Assembly (NCBI GenBank): GCA_902362965.1
Contig: CABIYQ010000005.1
Span: forward strand, 62,001-126,000
DNA from: Oscillospiraceae bacterium
GTDB lineage: Bacteria > Bacillota > Clostridia > Oscillospirales > Ruminococcaceae
DNA: 64,000 bases
Reading direction: 5' to 3'
The notes beneath the pieces were generated by a model. It did not search any database. It saw nothing but the letters and a program-made list of their open reading frames with translations, and was not told where the DNA came from. Below, piece by piece: positions 54,512 through 63,577 of the stretch. The position numbers and the translations under genes were made by a program. The stretch's first letter is position 1. The number at the start of each line of letters is the position of its first letter.

Positions 54512-54535
54512 AATAAATGACCTTTATAAATATTA

Positions 54536-55801
54536 TTAAATTTTCTCAAGAGCCTGAGCAATATCTTCAATAATATCATCAATATTTTCAAGACCGCATG
54601 AGAAACGAATCATACCTCCGTCAATACCGGCAGCTGCAAGCTGTTCATCGGTTAACTGACGGTGAGTAGCACTTGCAGGGTGAAGTACGCAAGTCCTGAT
54701 ATCCGCAACGTGAACAACGTTTGATGCGAGCTTTAAGCTGTCCATAAATTTGACTGCATTATCTCTTCCGCCTTTGATTGAAAAAGTAATCACGCCGCTG
54801 CATCCGTCAGGAAGATATTTTTGAGCCAGTTCGTAATACTTATTGCTTTTAAGTCCGGGATAATTAACGGAAAGAACTTTGTCGGAAGCTTCAAGATAGT
54901 CTGCAACTATTTTAGCGTTTTCACAGTACTGCTTCATACGTACTGCCAGTGTTTCCAGACCTAAATTAAGCAGGAAAGCGGAATTTGCAGCAGGATAGCA
55001 TCCGAAATCTCTCATAAGCTGCATTCTTGCCTTTACGATATATGCAAGCTTTCCGTAGGATTGTGTATAAACTATACCGTGATAGCTTTCGTCCGGTTCG
55101 GTGAATTCAGGGAATTTACCGTTTGTCCAGTCAAAATTACCGCTGTCAATAATAACGCCGCCGACTTGTACAGCATGTCCGTCCATGTACTTTGAAGTAG
55201 AATGTACAACAATGTCTGCTCCATGTTCAATAGGTCTGCAAAGTATAGGCGTCGGGAATGTGTTGTCAATAATAAGAGGAACATTATTTTTATGGGCAAG
55301 TTTTGCGAATTTTTCAATGTCAAGTACTGATAATGCCGGATTTGCAAGTGTTTCGCCGAAAACAGCCTTGGTATTCGGTTTAAATGCTTTTTGAAGCTCT
55401 TCTTCAGAAGCGTCTGCATCGACAAATATGCATTCAATACCCAATTTTTTTAAGGTTACGGCAAACAGATTTACTGTTCCTCCGTAAATAGTTCCGGTAG
55501 AAATAAAGCTGTCGCCGGCACTGCATATGTTGAGCAACGAACAAAGTGTAGCAGCCTGACCGCTTGATGTTGCCATTGCAGCTGCACCGCCCTCAAGAGC
55601 GGCAATTTTTTCTTCAACTGCCATGACGGTGGGATTCTCAAAACGTGAATAAATCAGACTTTTTGTAGGATCGTCAAAGACGGCTGCAACATCGTCTGTA
55701 GAGTCATAGACGTAGGTCGTACTTTGTACTATCGGTATAACTCTGGGTTCAGTATTTTTTGGGTGATAGCCTTCATGAAGACATTTTGTTTCAATTTTCA
55801 T
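54536..55801 (-). CDS. metY: O-acetylhomoserine sulfhydrylase
   Basis: Makes homocysteine from O-acetylhomoserine and sulfide (or cysteine from O-acetylserine). The 421-residue enzyme is a PLP gamma-family protein with Schiff-base K204 in VHSTSKYMDGH, and Y-x-R at YSRFENPT near 51-58. The start ATG has CGGAG upstream. Homologues with longer inserts like this one are annotated as bifunctional O-acetylhomoserine/O-acetylserine sulfhydrylases. Confidence 0.92.
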   Translation of the reverse strand: MKIETKCLHEGYHPKNTEPRVIPIVQSTTYVYDSTDDVAAVFDDPTKSLIYSRFENPTVMAVEEKIAALEGGAAAMATSSGQAATLCSLLNICSAGDSFISTGTIYGGTVNLFAVTLKKLGIECIFVDADASEEELQKAFKPNTKAVFGETLANPALSVLDIEKFAKLAHKNNVPLIIDNTFPTPILCRPIEHGADIVVHSTSKYMDGHAVQVGGVIIDSGNFDWTNGKFPEFTEPDESYHGIVYTQSYGKLAYIVKARMQLMRDFGCYPAANSAFLLNLGLETLAVRMKQYCENAKIVADYLEASDKVLSVNYPGLKSNKYYELAQKYLPDGCSGVITFSIKGGRDNAVKFMDSLKLASNVVHVADIRTCVLHPASATHRQLTDEQLAAAGIDGGMIRFSCGLENIDDIIEDIAQALEKI

Positions 55802-55846
55802 AATAAACTCCGTTCTGCCTAAAGCAGCAAATATTTTTATTTTAAT

Positions 55847-55875
55847 ATAATATCATATTTTAAACTCATGGTCAA
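55847..55875 (-). promoter_or_regulatory. Promoter of metY
   Basis: On the minus strand TTGACC (55875-55870), 17-base spacer and TATTAT (55852-55847) with TG extended -10. The leader of about 40 bases holds no S-box. Confidence 0.7.
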
Positions 55876-55951
55876 TACTTTATTTCTTAATTTTCATTAA
55901 AGCGATATACACTAATTTATCTGTCAGATTTTGTGCAATTTGTGAAATTTT

Positions 55952-56013
55952 TATTGAAAATATAAAAAAACATTGAAAAATCATTGAAATTTATAGTTGG
56001 AATGTGATAAAAT
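55952..56013 (+). promoter_or_regulatory. Promoter with repeated ATTGAAA elements before the GH9 genes
   Basis: TTGAAA (55984-55989), 18-base spacer and TAAAAT (56008-56013), extended -10 TG. The -35 is within the second of two CATTGAAA direct repeats (55971 and 55982, 11 bases apart), with a third TATTGAAA at 55952. The repeats may be a regulator site. Confidence 0.55.
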
Positions 56014-56062
56014 AATAAATATGGATATTGGATTAATATTAAAAAATGGAGGTAGATATTAA

Positions 56063-57871
56063 ATGAGAAAAGCAGCTGGATGGAAAAAAGCCATGGCTTC
56101 ATTAGTCAGCGCTGCAACGCTGTTTTCATGTACGATTACAGGTACAATGAATTTTTCAACAGTTACTGCGGCTGACGGAGCAAATTATGCTGAAGCTCTG
56201 GCAATGTCATTGTATTTTTTTGACGCTAATGAGTGCGGTACAGAGGTAGACGATAATTGTCTGACATGGAGAGGAAATTGTCATACATATGATGCACAGG
56301 CTTCATTGGACAGTGCTAAAGGCCTTTCATCTTCTTCAAAAAGCTTTATACAGAGTGCAAACGGTGGTTCAAATACAGTCGACGTTTCCGGCGGATATCA
56401 CGATGCGGGAGATCATATTAAATTCAACAAAACAATGGGATTTGCTATGACAAGTCTTGCATGGTCTTATTACTCACATCCGAATGCATATGACAAAACG
56501 GACAGTACAGATCATCTTAAATATATCCTTAAGAAAAATGCTGATTATCTAATGAAGGTTACATACCTTAACGGAAATGATGTTGTTGCTTTTTGTTATA
56601 TGGTGGGCGATGAAGGTACTGACCATAGCGTATGGAGTTCGCCGGAAAGTCAGAATATGACTCGTAATACATATTGGGCTGATTCATCACATCCTGACGG
56701 ATGTACAGCGGGTTGGATGTCGTCATGCCTTGCAGCTACGTCTATTGTTTTAAAGGATTCTGCTCCGGATTATGCAAAAGAATGTCTGAAATATGCTAAT
56801 TCTCTTGAAGCTTTTGCAAAAAAATATCCGTCATGTGCATCGGATGGATATGGTAGTATGTACCAGAACAGTAACGATGCATATGATGAGATAGCATTTG
56901 CAGAACTTTGGTGTGCAATTGCAAATAATGGCGGAACACTTCCGGCTTCATATAATCCTACATATAAATGCACAAACAACGGTAAATATACAGGAAACAC
57001 AGGCGATGTTTATGATTATTATATGTATACATGGGATAAGGCATGGTGCGGTTATGCAGCTCTCCTTGCTGAATGTGGATATGATACAAATACATATGTC
57101 AACGAAATGAAGTTTGAACTGAACAATATGGGTGGATTATCTACAAGCAAATATGCGACTCCGGGTTATGACGGCTGGGGATTTTCACGTTATAATTGTG
57201 CTTTGCAGATGCTTGCAACACATATAGCTGATATTACAAATGATGATTCGTATTATGAAGCTTCCAAATATCAGATGGATTATATTTTAGGAAACAATCC
57301 GACAGGATATAGCTTTTTAATTGGATATAGTGATAAATATGCTTTACGTTATCATCACAGAGCAGCTAATCCGGGAACAGGTAATCCGGCAGATAATACC
57401 GAAAGTAAATATGTTCTTTACGGTGCGATGATAGGCGGCTGCGATGCAAATGGAAATTATTTAGATCATCAAAATGAATTCAAATTCACAGAACCTGCAC
57501 TGGACTACAATGGTAGCTTTGCTCTTGCTATTGCAGCACTTGCAGATAAATACGGCGGAGATTCTTCAACAATTAAAGATATTATAAAGAATGCACCGGA
57601 AATTGATGAAAATTACAAATTCGACGGTGAAGAACAGCCTCAGCCGTCAACGGAAACTACTGAAACAACAGGTGATGAAAAGTTAAAGGGCGATGTAAAT
57701 AATGATGGTGTAGTCAATGTTACTGATGTTGTATGCCTTGGAAGATATCTTGTTAAGGCTGAACTAACTGAAGATGTTGATACTAGTGATTTTAATTATG
57801 ATGTAAATGATGACGGAAAGATAAATGTTTTTGATCTTGTTGCAGTAAGAAGAATATTAATTGAACAGTAA
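56063..57871 (+). CDS. GH9 endoglucanase with type I dockerin
   Basis: A 602-residue secreted cellulase. A signal peptide (cleavage near residue 37, VTAA/DG) leads into a GH9 catalytic domain (about 40-510). The catalytic pair is visible as D114/D117 in GGYHDAGDHIKFN and the proton donor E477 in TEPALDYNGSF; HHRAANPGTG is the conserved His loop. No CBM is present. A Thr/Glu linker leads to a dockerin (542-602) with two intact calcium loops (DVNNDGVVNVTD, DVNDDGKINVFD), so the enzyme docks to a scaffoldin cohesin. The next gene is another GH9 66 bases later. Confidence 0.94.
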   Translation: MRKAAGWKKAMASLVSAATLFSCTITGTMNFSTVTAADGANYAEALAMSLYFFDANECGTEVDDNCLTWRGNCHTYDAQASLDSAKGLSSSSKSFIQSANGGSNTVDVSGGYHDAGDHIKFNKTMGFAMTSLAWSYYSHPNAYDKTDSTDHLKYILKKNADYLMKVTYLNGNDVVAFCYMVGDEGTDHSVWSSPESQNMTRNTYWADSSHPDGCTAGWMSSCLAATSIVLKDSAPDYAKECLKYANSLEAFAKKYPSCASDGYGSMYQNSNDAYDEIAFAELWCAIANNGGTLPASYNPTYKCTNNGKYTGNTGDVYDYYMYTWDKAWCGYAALLAECGYDTNTYVNEMKFELNNMGGLSTSKYATPGYDGWGFSRYNCALQMLATHIADITNDDSYYEASKYQMDYILGNNPTGYSFLIGYSDKYALRYHHRAANPGTGNPADNTESKYVLYGAMIGGCDANGNYLDHQNEFKFTEPALDYNGSFALAIAALADKYGGDSSTIKDIIKNAPEIDENYKFDGEEQPQPSTETTETTGDEKLKGDVNNDGVVNVTDVVCLGRYLVKAELTEDVDTSDFNYDVNDDGKINVFDLVAVRRILIEQ

Positions 57872-57880
57872 TAATAACTT

Positions 57881-57918
57881 ATAAAATGTCAGTGCATTAA
57901 AACGCATTGACATTTTAT
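57881..57918 (+). terminator. Intercistronic hairpin between the two GH9 genes
   Basis: A stem of about 15 bp (57881-57895 with 57904-57918, one G-T pair) with weak T tail; it may attenuate or stabilise the upstream message rather than fully terminate. Confidence 0.55.
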
Positions 57919-57937
57919 CTGAAAAGGAGTGTAATGT

Positions 57938-60172
57938 ATGAAAAAAATTATTGCAGCAGCTGTTTCGGCTGTTATTTCTCTTTCTTCTGTGGCTTCTTCC
58001 ATGCCCTTAATAAAAGAGACGTCAATGACAGTATCAGCTGAGGAAGGAAGCAAATATAATTACGGTGAAGCGTTACAAAAGTCAATGTTTTTCTATCAGG
58101 TTCAGCAGGCGGGTGAACTGCCGGACTGGAATGAAGTATCGTGGAGAGCTGATTCAGTTGAGAATGACGTTGTTCCCGGCGGTTGGTTTGACGCAGGCGA
58201 TCACCTTAAATTCTCATTGACAAATGCTTATTCGGCTACTATTCTTGCATGGGGACTTATACAATATAAGGATGCTGTAAAGAATGCAGGTCTTTATGAT
58301 TCGTATCTTAGAAATCTTCAGTGGGGACTGGATTTTGTCGCAGGCTGTGACCTAGGCGATAAAGTTATAGGAACAATCGGTGATGACGCTTTTGACCATG
58401 TATGGTGGGGTTCTGCTGAAGTTTATATGAGAAAGTATGTACTGAAAGGCGGTACAGATCCCCGTCCTTATGATGAAATCACTTGTACTACAACTGTTGC
58501 AGAAATGGCGTCTGCAATGGCGGCGGGATATATCGTGTTCAAGGACGAAAATCCTGAACTTGCAGAAAGCTATCTCAATCATGCAAAAAGTCTTTTTGAA
58601 CTTGCCGATAAAACAAGAAGCAATGATGATCAGGGCGTGCAGCAAAAATACTATAATACAAAACAGTCAGGCACTGTAGCAGATTATATTGACGAACTTT
58701 TTTATGCTGCCAACTGGATGTATATGGCAACCGGAGAACAGAAATATCTGGATCTTTGTGAAAGCGATTATATTCCCTACTTCCCAAAAGAAAATCAGTC
58801 TACAGAGCGTAAGTATACGTGGGGTTTATGCTGGGACGATACCTCACAGGCAGCTGCCCTTCTTTATGCTATGAATACAGGTAAGGATGAATGGAAACAG
58901 CATGTTAAGCATCATCTTGAATACTGGACTACCGGATACGGCGGAAAGCAGGTTCAATATACTCCGGACGGTCTTGCTTGGCTTTTCAATTGGGGTTCAT
59001 TAAGACATGCTACAACTACCGCCTTTATGGCTATGATAGCTTCTGATACTATTTTTGCTGATGATGCGGCATTTGTTGATAAATATAACACATGGGCAAA
59101 ATCACAGATGGATTATGCTTTCGGAGATAATGATCTTGGATTGAGTTATGTTCTTGGAATGGGTGAAAAAAATCCTGTTAATGTTCATCATAGAACATCA
59201 AGCGGTATTTATGATGATCACTGGAATGAATTAGGCTCAGACACTCCAAGCGATAAGTGGGAAACTGAATATGCGCATGTTCTTTACGGAGCTTTAGAGG
59301 GCGGTCCGAATCAGGACGGAACATTTACGGATACAAATTCATCATACCAGAATACAGAGGTTGCAATTGATTACAATGCTGGATTTACCGCTGCGCTTTG
59401 CGCTATGATCGACGATTACGGCGGTACGCCGTTAGAGGATTTTCCTCCTGTTGAAACTCCTACAAGACCTGAATTTCTTATTAAAGCATCAATAAATCAA
59501 GCGTCTAATAGCTTTACTGAAATAAAGGCGTATGCTATGAACCATTCGGCATGGCCTGCCAGAGTAATAGAAGATTTATCATATAATTATTATTTTGATA
59601 TTTCAGAACTGGTTGACGCAGGTTATTCGATAGATGATGTTAAAGTTCAGAAAGGTACTGATCAGCATTCAGGTGATGAGGGCGTTGCAACAGTATCAGA
59701 TCCGATTCATTATGAAGGCAATATTTATTATGTAAAGATTACTTTTGGCGACGGCAGAGTGGTAATGCCTACGGGACAGTCAGAACATCGTTCAGAACTG
59801 CAGTTCAGAATAGGTATTGCAGATACAATTCAGAATGTTTGGGATCCTTCAAATGATTATTCGTTTAAAGACCTTGTACAGGGCGGCGAAGATGCAATGA
59901 TCGAAACCCCATATATGACGATGTATGACGGAGATAAGCTTATTTGGGGTACTGAACCTAATGGAAAAACGCCTGACGACGTTTCAAAGCTTAAAGGTGA
60001 TATTAATCTTGACAGTGAATTTAATATAGCTGATGTTGTATTACTTAATAGATATCTTATTAAAGATACGATTAAGATTGATAAGCAGGGCGTAATTAAT
60101 GCGGATATGAATGAAGATGATAAGCTTAATATTTTTGATGCAGTAATTATGCGAAGAACTTTGGCGAAATAA
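57938..60172 (+). CDS. GH9 processive-type endoglucanase with CBM3c and dockerin
   Basis: A 744-residue secreted cellulase. Signal peptide (cleavage near A34, TVSA/EE), GH9 domain (about 38-490) with D85/D88 in GGWFDAGDHLKF and E474 in NTEVAIDYNAGF, a CBM3 of the c type (about 510-665: RPEFLIKASINQ... FRIGI) and a C-terminal dockerin (686-744) with calcium loops DINLDSEFNIAD and DMNEDDKLNIFD. The GH9-CBM3c order is typical of processive endoglucanases, where CBM3c feeds cellulose chains to the active site. A strong AAGGAG ribosome site precedes the ATG. Confidence 0.95.
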   Translation: MKKIIAAAVSAVISLSSVASSMPLIKETSMTVSAEEGSKYNYGEALQKSMFFYQVQQAGELPDWNEVSWRADSVENDVVPGGWFDAGDHLKFSLTNAYSATILAWGLIQYKDAVKNAGLYDSYLRNLQWGLDFVAGCDLGDKVIGTIGDDAFDHVWWGSAEVYMRKYVLKGGTDPRPYDEITCTTTVAEMASAMAAGYIVFKDENPELAESYLNHAKSLFELADKTRSNDDQGVQQKYYNTKQSGTVADYIDELFYAANWMYMATGEQKYLDLCESDYIPYFPKENQSTERKYTWGLCWDDTSQAAALLYAMNTGKDEWKQHVKHHLEYWTTGYGGKQVQYTPDGLAWLFNWGSLRHATTTAFMAMIASDTIFADDAAFVDKYNTWAKSQMDYAFGDNDLGLSYVLGMGEKNPVNVHHRTSSGIYDDHWNELGSDTPSDKWETEYAHVLYGALEGGPNQDGTFTDTNSSYQNTEVAIDYNAGFTAALCAMIDDYGGTPLEDFPPVETPTRPEFLIKASINQASNSFTEIKAYAMNHSAWPARVIEDLSYNYYFDISELVDAGYSIDDVKVQKGTDQHSGDEGVATVSDPIHYEGNIYYVKITFGDGRVVMPTGQSEHRSELQFRIGIADTIQNVWDPSNDYSFKDLVQGGEDAMIETPYMTMYDGDKLIWGTEPNGKTPDDVSKLKGDINLDSEFNIADVVLLNRYLIKDTIKIDKQGVINADMNEDDKLNIFDAVIMRRTLAK

Positions 60173-60294
60173 TTAACTTTGTCCGTTCATATATTGAGAG
60201 ATCTAAATTAACAATTAGAGGGATTTTAAAATGCGATTATATATATAGATATAGGGAATAATGTTCTTCCAAGGGAAAACATGAACTGCATATA

Positions 60295-60341
60295 AAGCTG
60301 ATAACATCTGTGTTTTACGCAGATGTTATTGGCTTTTTTAT
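60295..60341 (+). terminator. Terminator of the GH9 gene pair
   Basis: A stem of about 16 bp, including ATAACATCTG/CAGATGTTAT, followed by six T. Confidence 0.9.
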
Positions 60342-60572
60342 ATTTATAAGAGTTTAATTTATTATTTTTATTGCAGGGTTATCTTTACTCAAATAAATCT
60401 AATAACTCTACGGCAGTGAATTTACCTCATTGATTGAAACAAAATTCAGTTTCTTTTGACTCAATTAATTTTATCAGTAGTTTTTTATGGAAAAAATTTC
60501 ACTGAATCATCATGCATTTTCAGGCTTATAAATGCCAATAATTACAATAGAAAAAATTGTGAGGTATTGGCT
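60342..60572. other. Spacer upstream of sigG
   Basis: No supported gene was found here. The stretch is AT-rich; a weak forespore-like promoter candidate (GCATT, then CAATAAT after 17 bases, ending before the ribosome site) could be seen but is not convincing. The in-frame extension of sigG from 60456 lacks a ribosome site. Confidence 0.5.
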
Positions 60573-61346
60573 ATGGCATATAATAAAGTTGTTATATCCG
60601 GAATTAATACATCTAAGCTGACAGTATTGAAAGAAAAAGAAAAAATGGACTTGCTGCGTGAAATTCAGGAAACAGGCAGCAAGGAAGCTAAGGACAAGCT
60701 TATAAATGGGAATTTACGTTTGGTATTAAGCGTTATACAGAAGTTTACAAACAGAGGAGAAGATATAGACGATTTATTTCAGATAGGCGTAGTGGGACTT
60801 ATCAAAGCAATAAATAATTTTGATCTGACTAAGGAAGTTAGATTTTCAACCTATTGCGTACCGATGATAGCAGGAGAACTCAGGAGATATTTAAGGGATT
60901 ACAGTCAGATAAAGGTAAGCCGATCAATGAAAGACCTTGCTTACAAGGCTATGCAGGCAAAAGAACGTCTTACGGCCGCTAATCAGCGTGAACCGAAAAT
61001 TGAAGAAATCGCAAAAGAGATCGGCGCTGAACGAAGCGATGTAGTACTTGCACTGGAAAGTATAAGTGATCCGGTTTCATTATATGAACCGGTTTATTCT
61101 GATTCCGGAGATACTCTGTATGTTCTTGACCAAATTGGCGACAAAAATGATGTGGACAGCTGGCTTGATGAAATATCTTTAAAGGAAGCCATAAGGGATT
61201 TGCACCCGCGGGAAAAAAATATACTGTATCTACGATTCTTTCAGGGAAAAACACAGGTTGAGGTTGCAAATGAAATCGGAATTTCACAAGCTCAGGTTTC
61301 ACGGTTAGAAAAAGGCGCATTGGCAAAAGTTAAAGGTCAAATTTGA
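60573..61346 (+). CDS. sigG: RNA polymerase sigma-G factor (forespore)
   Basis: A 257-residue sigma-70 family protein; the start is ATG 60573 behind GTGAGG. The N-terminal NKVVISGINTSKL is the sigma-G signature that separates it from sigma-F. Region 2 reads LINGNLRLVLSVIQKF and DLFQIGVVGLIKAINNFD; region 3 covers YLRDYSQIKVSRSMKDL; region 4 ends REKNILYLRFFQGKTQVEVA with HTH ISQAQVSRLEKGAL. Sigma-G directs late forespore genes. The usual neighbours sigE and spoIIGA are not adjacent here. Confidence 0.93.
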   Translation: MAYNKVVISGINTSKLTVLKEKEKMDLLREIQETGSKEAKDKLINGNLRLVLSVIQKFTNRGEDIDDLFQIGVVGLIKAINNFDLTKEVRFSTYCVPMIAGELRRYLRDYSQIKVSRSMKDLAYKAMQAKERLTAANQREPKIEEIAKEIGAERSDVVLALESISDPVSLYEPVYSDSGDTLYVLDQIGDKNDVDSWLDEISLKEAIRDLHPREKNILYLRFFQGKTQVEVANEIGISQAQVSRLEKGALAKVKGQI

Positions 61347-61542
61347 ATTTTTTTTAAATTTATGCAACATTTTGTAGTTTTCAATCGTATAATAAATAGA
61401 AAGTAAATTTTCACTGTACAGATAACAAAATGATGCATCATTATTATCAGTAAATAATTGATTTCCAAGACAAATTTCATAAAAAGCATGGTATATATGA
61501 AAGTTGCGGCGGAATGGTATAAATGTAAAAAGAGGGATAATA

Positions 61543-62625
61543 ATGAACGAGATTTTAAATAAAAATGATGTAAAAACAAGAGAGGAATATGAGAATTTTG
61601 TTTCTAATCATATAAATGGTAATTTTATGCAGTCCCTTTGCTGGACGGGTGTAAAAAAAGATTGGAATTACGAAGCGGTGATTTCAAGAGATAAAAATGG
61701 AACAATTAAGGGTACGGCTTTAGTGCTTATTAGGCTAATACCCTTTCTTGGTTGTTCCTTTTTGTATTCTCCTCACGGACCAGTCTGTGATTACAGAGAT
61801 ACAGAAACTCTTAAGGATATTTTTGCAGGAATTGAATTAATAAGGAAGAAATACCGAGGGTATGAACTGAGGGTCGATCCTTGTATTACAGAAAATGATA
61901 AAATTGAAATTGAAGTGCTCCGGAATTTGGAATTTGAATTTAATGAAAATGCTCCGGAACTGACAACTATACAAGCAAGAAATAATTATATACTGCGGAT
62001 AAATGGAAGAAGTGCAGATGAAATTTTTGAAAGTTTTCATAAAAAATGGAGATATAATATAAGAGTTGCTTCAAGAAAAGGAGTAGAGTGTAAAGTTTGC
62101 GGTACAGAATGCTTAGATGATTTTTATATGCTTATGGAGGAAACCGGAAAACGTGATGGCTTTTGCATAAGAAGCAAAGAATATTTTAGACGTATGCTTG
62201 AAAGTCTTGGGGAACACTGTCGGCTTTATATGTGTTATTATAATGGCGAACCGTTGTCCGGAGCTGTTGCTACTCAGTATGCAGGAAAAACATGTTATGT
62301 TTACGGTGCGTCAACAGCACAGCACAGAAACGTAATGCCGAATTATTTAATGCAGTGGAATATGATTTGCTGGGCTGTGGAAAATGGATGCAGTATTTAT
62401 GACTTTCAGGGAATACCTTTTTATAAAAACGAAAATCATCCTAATTACGGTGTATATAGATTTAAACAGGGATTTAACGGGGAAGTTCTTACATATGCAG
62501 GAGAATTTGTTAAGAAATACAGCGGATTCAATTCGGGAATTATTGAAAAGATCGGAATACTTTCCCGTAGATTTTTGCATGTAAGTCCGGCAGGACTTCT
62601 TGATATGTGCCGACGTCACAAATAA
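61543..62625 (+). CDS. FemAB-type peptidoglycan aminoacyltransferase
   Basis: A 360-residue protein of the FemABX family with tandem GNAT-like domains. An in-frame upstream start (61504) lacks a ribosome site; AGAGGG precedes ATG 61543. Family features include GNFMQSLCWTGVKKDW, the FHKKWRYNIRVASRKGV linker and the late NYLMQWNMICWAVENGCSIYDFQG, VYRFKQGF segments. These enzymes add amino acids from aminoacyl-tRNA to lipid II or peptidoglycan bridges. The residue added is unknown. Confidence 0.85.
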   Translation: MNEILNKNDVKTREEYENFVSNHINGNFMQSLCWTGVKKDWNYEAVISRDKNGTIKGTALVLIRLIPFLGCSFLYSPHGPVCDYRDTETLKDIFAGIELIRKKYRGYELRVDPCITENDKIEIEVLRNLEFEFNENAPELTTIQARNNYILRINGRSADEIFESFHKKWRYNIRVASRKGVECKVCGTECLDDFYMLMEETGKRDGFCIRSKEYFRRMLESLGEHCRLYMCYYNGEPLSGAVATQYAGKTCYVYGASTAQHRNVMPNYLMQWNMICWAVENGCSIYDFQGIPFYKNENHPNYGVYRFKQGFNGEVLTYAGEFVKKYSGFNSGIIEKIGILSRRFLHVSPAGLLDMCRRHK

Positions 62626-62659
62626 AAAATCAGGCTTCATTTACGAAGCCTGATTTTTT
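62624..62659. terminator. Bidirectional terminator shared by two convergent genes
   Basis: A perfect 15-bp stem (62624-62638 with 62645-62659) has A and T tracts at its ends. The femAB-type stop codon touches its left arm and the AraC stop lies in the loop region. Confidence 0.9.
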
Positions 62660-63525
62660 GAATTACTGTATTTTTTACGGTATGACAGACAGGTTATATT
62701 TTCAGATTTTTTAAACTGTTTTGAAAAATAACTTTGATCGTGGAAACCGCATATTTCAGAAATTTCTTCAATAGTCTTATCGGTGAAAGTTAAAAGTTCT
62801 TTGGCATATTCTATTCGTTTGTTTAAAATATATTGGATTATCGTAATACCAAATTCCTTTTTGAATTCTCTTGTAAGATAAAATTTACTTATGTAGAATC
62901 TTTCTGCTAAATCGTCAAGATTAATGGATTCTGTAAAATGCTTGTCAAGATAATCAATTACTGAAAAAATCTTGTTTTTGGATTTGCCACTGCAATCTTT
63001 ATATATACAATATTCTGTGATAATAGAAGTCATTAAATCTGTAATAAGCTTTGCGTTTATAATTTCAGTATATTTGGATTTTCGGTCGTTATTATTTATA
63101 ATTTGACTTATAATTATTTTAATGTTTTGAGGATTATTAGGAATGAACACACAGCATTTTTCACGGGTAAATAACGAATAATAGTATTGCGCCGGGGTGC
63201 CGTTGAATTTTACCCACATGACCTCCCATGGTTCTTTCGAATCGGATTGGTAGGAATGCGGACGGCGGCAGTCAAGAAAAATACATTGCTCTGAATCGGC
63301 CTTATAAACTGAACCGTCGTATTCTACAACTCCTTTTCCGTTTACTACATACAGGAAGAGAAATGAATCTGTTTGAAATCGCTTTGTGGGAGATACACTT
63401 TTAGATGTTAAATATCCTACTTCGTGAACATACAGTACAGATTTCTCGGTTTCTTTTGAAACAATATTGGTTATTTTTATATCTTTTTGTGAAAAATTAT
63501 CAAGTGAATTGTGCAATGTATTCAC
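62641..63525 (-). CDS. AraC-family transcriptional regulator
   Basis: A 294-residue regulator with an N-terminal cupin-like ligand domain (about 35-150, with GKGVVEYDGSVY and LDCRRPHSY) and a C-terminal double HTH (about 195-290: LDDLAERFYISKFYLTREFKKEFG and EICGFHDQSYFSKQFKK). Such proteins usually sense sugars or oligosaccharides. The start GTG (63525) sits close to AAAGGA; TTG 63516 is an alternative. It is not beside an obvious target operon in the window; genes further right could be its target. Confidence 0.9.
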   Translation of the reverse strand: MNTLHNSLDNFSQKDIKITNIVSKETEKSVLYVHEVGYLTSKSVSPTKRFQTDSFLFLYVVNGKGVVEYDGSVYKADSEQCIFLDCRRPHSYQSDSKEPWEVMWVKFNGTPAQYYYSLFTREKCCVFIPNNPQNIKIIISQIINNNDRKSKYTEIINAKLITDLMTSIITEYCIYKDCSGKSKNKIFSVIDYLDKHFTESINLDDLAERFYISKFYLTREFKKEFGITIIQYILNKRIEYAKELLTFTDKTIEEISEICGFHDQSYFSKQFKKSENITCLSYRKKYSNSKNQAS

Positions 63526-63548
63526 ATCCTTTTGTTAATTATAAATAT

Positions 63549-63577
63549 ATTATAATATATTTTGTAAAATAAGTCAA
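63549..63577 (-). promoter_or_regulatory. Promoter of the AraC gene
   Basis: On the minus strand TTGACT (63577-63572), 17-base spacer and TATAAT (63554-63549), about 25 bases ahead of the start. Confidence 0.75.

Noticed and set aside
55802..55930. S-box (SAM) riboswitch before metY
   Set aside because: The leader from the predicted start site is only about 40 bases and lacks the conserved S-box helices.
60490..60560. Sigma-F/sigma-G-like promoter before sigG
   Set aside because: GCATT and CAATAAT with a 17-base spacer is a weak match in a very AT-rich region, not enough to list.
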